Origin: JBBDIP01 sp964602455 | Lineage (GTDB): Bacteria; Bacillota; Sulfobacillia; Fermentithermobacillales; Fermentithermobacillaceae | Direction of reading: 5' to 3' | Assembly (NCBI GenBank): GCA_964602455.1 | Contig: CAZRRG010000111.1 | Coordinates: forward strand, 1 to 6,102 | Length of the DNA: 6,102 nt | Translations under genes and position numbers: made by a program | The notes under the pieces: generated by a model | What the model was told of the DNA's origin: nothing | What the model saw: the letters and a program-made list of their open reading frames with translations, nothing else | Databases searched by the model: none | In this document: piece after piece, positions 5,546-6,102 of the stretch | Numbering within the stretch: position 1 is the first letter of the stretch | Layout: each line of letters starts with the position of its first letter

Positions 5546-6102
5546 TCACACCATCTCCATCCTGTAGAAACGACCGAACCCAGGCTGCGCCAAAACGCGG
5601 TCGGCCTGGTAGACTACCTGGCCGCGCACAAGGGTGGCCTTAATCTTGCCGGTAAATGTCTTCCCTACAAACGGGCTGTGCTTGTTCACGTAGTACAGGT
5701 CGTTGGCCCGGAGGGTCCACGACTCCGATGGGTCGAAAAGGACCAGGTCCGCGTCAAACCCCACCCGGATGTCGCCTTTCCGCCCGTAGAGGCCGAACCT
5801 CTTGGCAGGGTTGGTAGAGGTGATCTCGGCGAGCCTTGGCCAAGTAAGCCCTCGCTTCATTCCCTCGGTCACGGCAACCGGCAATAAGGTCTGGACTCCT
5901 GTCACGCCTTCAGGGATGCTCCAGAAGTCACCGTCAGGTGGGGTCTTTGAGGCCAGCGTGTGGGGCGAGTGGTCGCTGGCAAGCATGTCGACGGTCCCGT
6001 CGATAACCAGATCCCAGAGCCGTTCGACGGACTCCCGAGACCTCACCGGCGGATCGCACTTGGCCACTCCTCCTATCGCGTGGAGATCCTCCTCGGATAG
6101 CC
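5546..6102 (-). CDS. Allantoinase/hydantoinase-like cyclic amidohydrolase (N-terminus cut by window)
   Basis: The C-terminal 184 residues of an amidohydrolase-superfamily enzyme are visible; the frame enters from the right edge (LSEEDLHAIGGVAKCDPPVRS), so the GTG at 6067 is an internal Val and not the start. The family's full length is about 450 residues. Visible motifs are AKCDPPVR, the catalytic-Asp loop MLASDHSPH (Asp near 5973), EGVTGVQTLLP, TNPAKRFGL, RVGFDADLVLFDP and SPFVGKTFTGKI, with ATLVRGQVVY near the end. These best fit the allantoinase (AllB) branch, which opens the allantoin ring to allantoate. Dihydropyrimidinase/hydantoinase and class I dihydroorotase are close alternatives. 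The histidine pair and bridging Lys lie outside the window, so assignment within the superfamily is tentative. It is the first visible gene of the three-gene minus-strand operon. Confidence 0.82.
   Translation of the reverse strand, partial: LSEEDLHAIGGVAKCDPPVRSRESVERLWDLVIDGTVDMLASDHSPHTLASKTPPDGDFWSIPEGVTGVQTLLPVAVTEGMKRGLTWPRLAEITSTNPAKRFGLYGRKGDIRVGFDADLVLFDPSESWTLRANDLYYVNKHSPFVGKTFTGKIKATLVRGQVVYQADRVLAQPGFGRFYRMEMV

Noticed and set aside
5546..6067. A short 173-residue amidohydrolase starting at GTG 6067
   Set aside because: The same frame continues to the window edge with family-like sequence (LSEEDLHAIGG before VAKCDPPVR), so this is the C-terminal part of a longer protein and not a short gene or a fragment.

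Overview
This window looks like bacterial chromosome from a moderately G+C-rich organism. Strong AGGAGG-type ribosome binding sites, frequent GTG and TTG starts, and the protein families present suggest an anaerobic or thermophilic member of the Bacillota (Clostridia-like). That assignment is an inference from style; no marker gene is present.

The layout is two blocks of minus-strand catabolic genes separated by a plus-strand membrane module. From the right edge leftwards on the minus strand: the C-terminal part of an allantoinase/hydantoinase-like amidohydrolase (5546-6102, cut by the window), a xylose-isomerase-like TIM-barrel protein (4753-5517) and an isoaspartyl dipeptidase IadA (3589-4722). 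They are spaced about 30 bp apart and are probably one operon. At 3489-3588 this operon meets a plus-strand pair head-on: an SPFH/band 7 membrane protein (2285-3283) and a 66-residue ribbon-helix-helix (Arc-like) protein (3288-3488), which are 4 bp apart. The convergent junction carries a 17-bp-arm hairpin with no U-tract.

To the left of the SPFH gene, a compact divergent promoter region (2142-2284) also drives a minus-strand M20D-type amidohydrolase (1026-2141). This is followed after 61 bp by an M28-like DUF4910 aminopeptidase that runs off the left edge (1-964).

Functionally, four of the five minus-strand genes encode hydrolases of amide or peptide bonds: cyclic ureide, isoaspartyl peptide, N-acyl amino acid and N-terminal peptide. 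This suggests salvage of damaged peptides, acylated amino acids or ureides as carbon and nitrogen sources. The plus-strand SPFH/RHH pair is a separate module, probably membrane organisation or stress related.

The points most worth a second look are the SPFH-RHH pairing, the two perfect palindromes near the expected SPFH transcription start, the roughly 36-residue insertion in the SPFH domain, and an Arg-to-Lys change next to a metal ligand in IadA. I see no mobile elements, CRISPR arrays, tRNA or rRNA.
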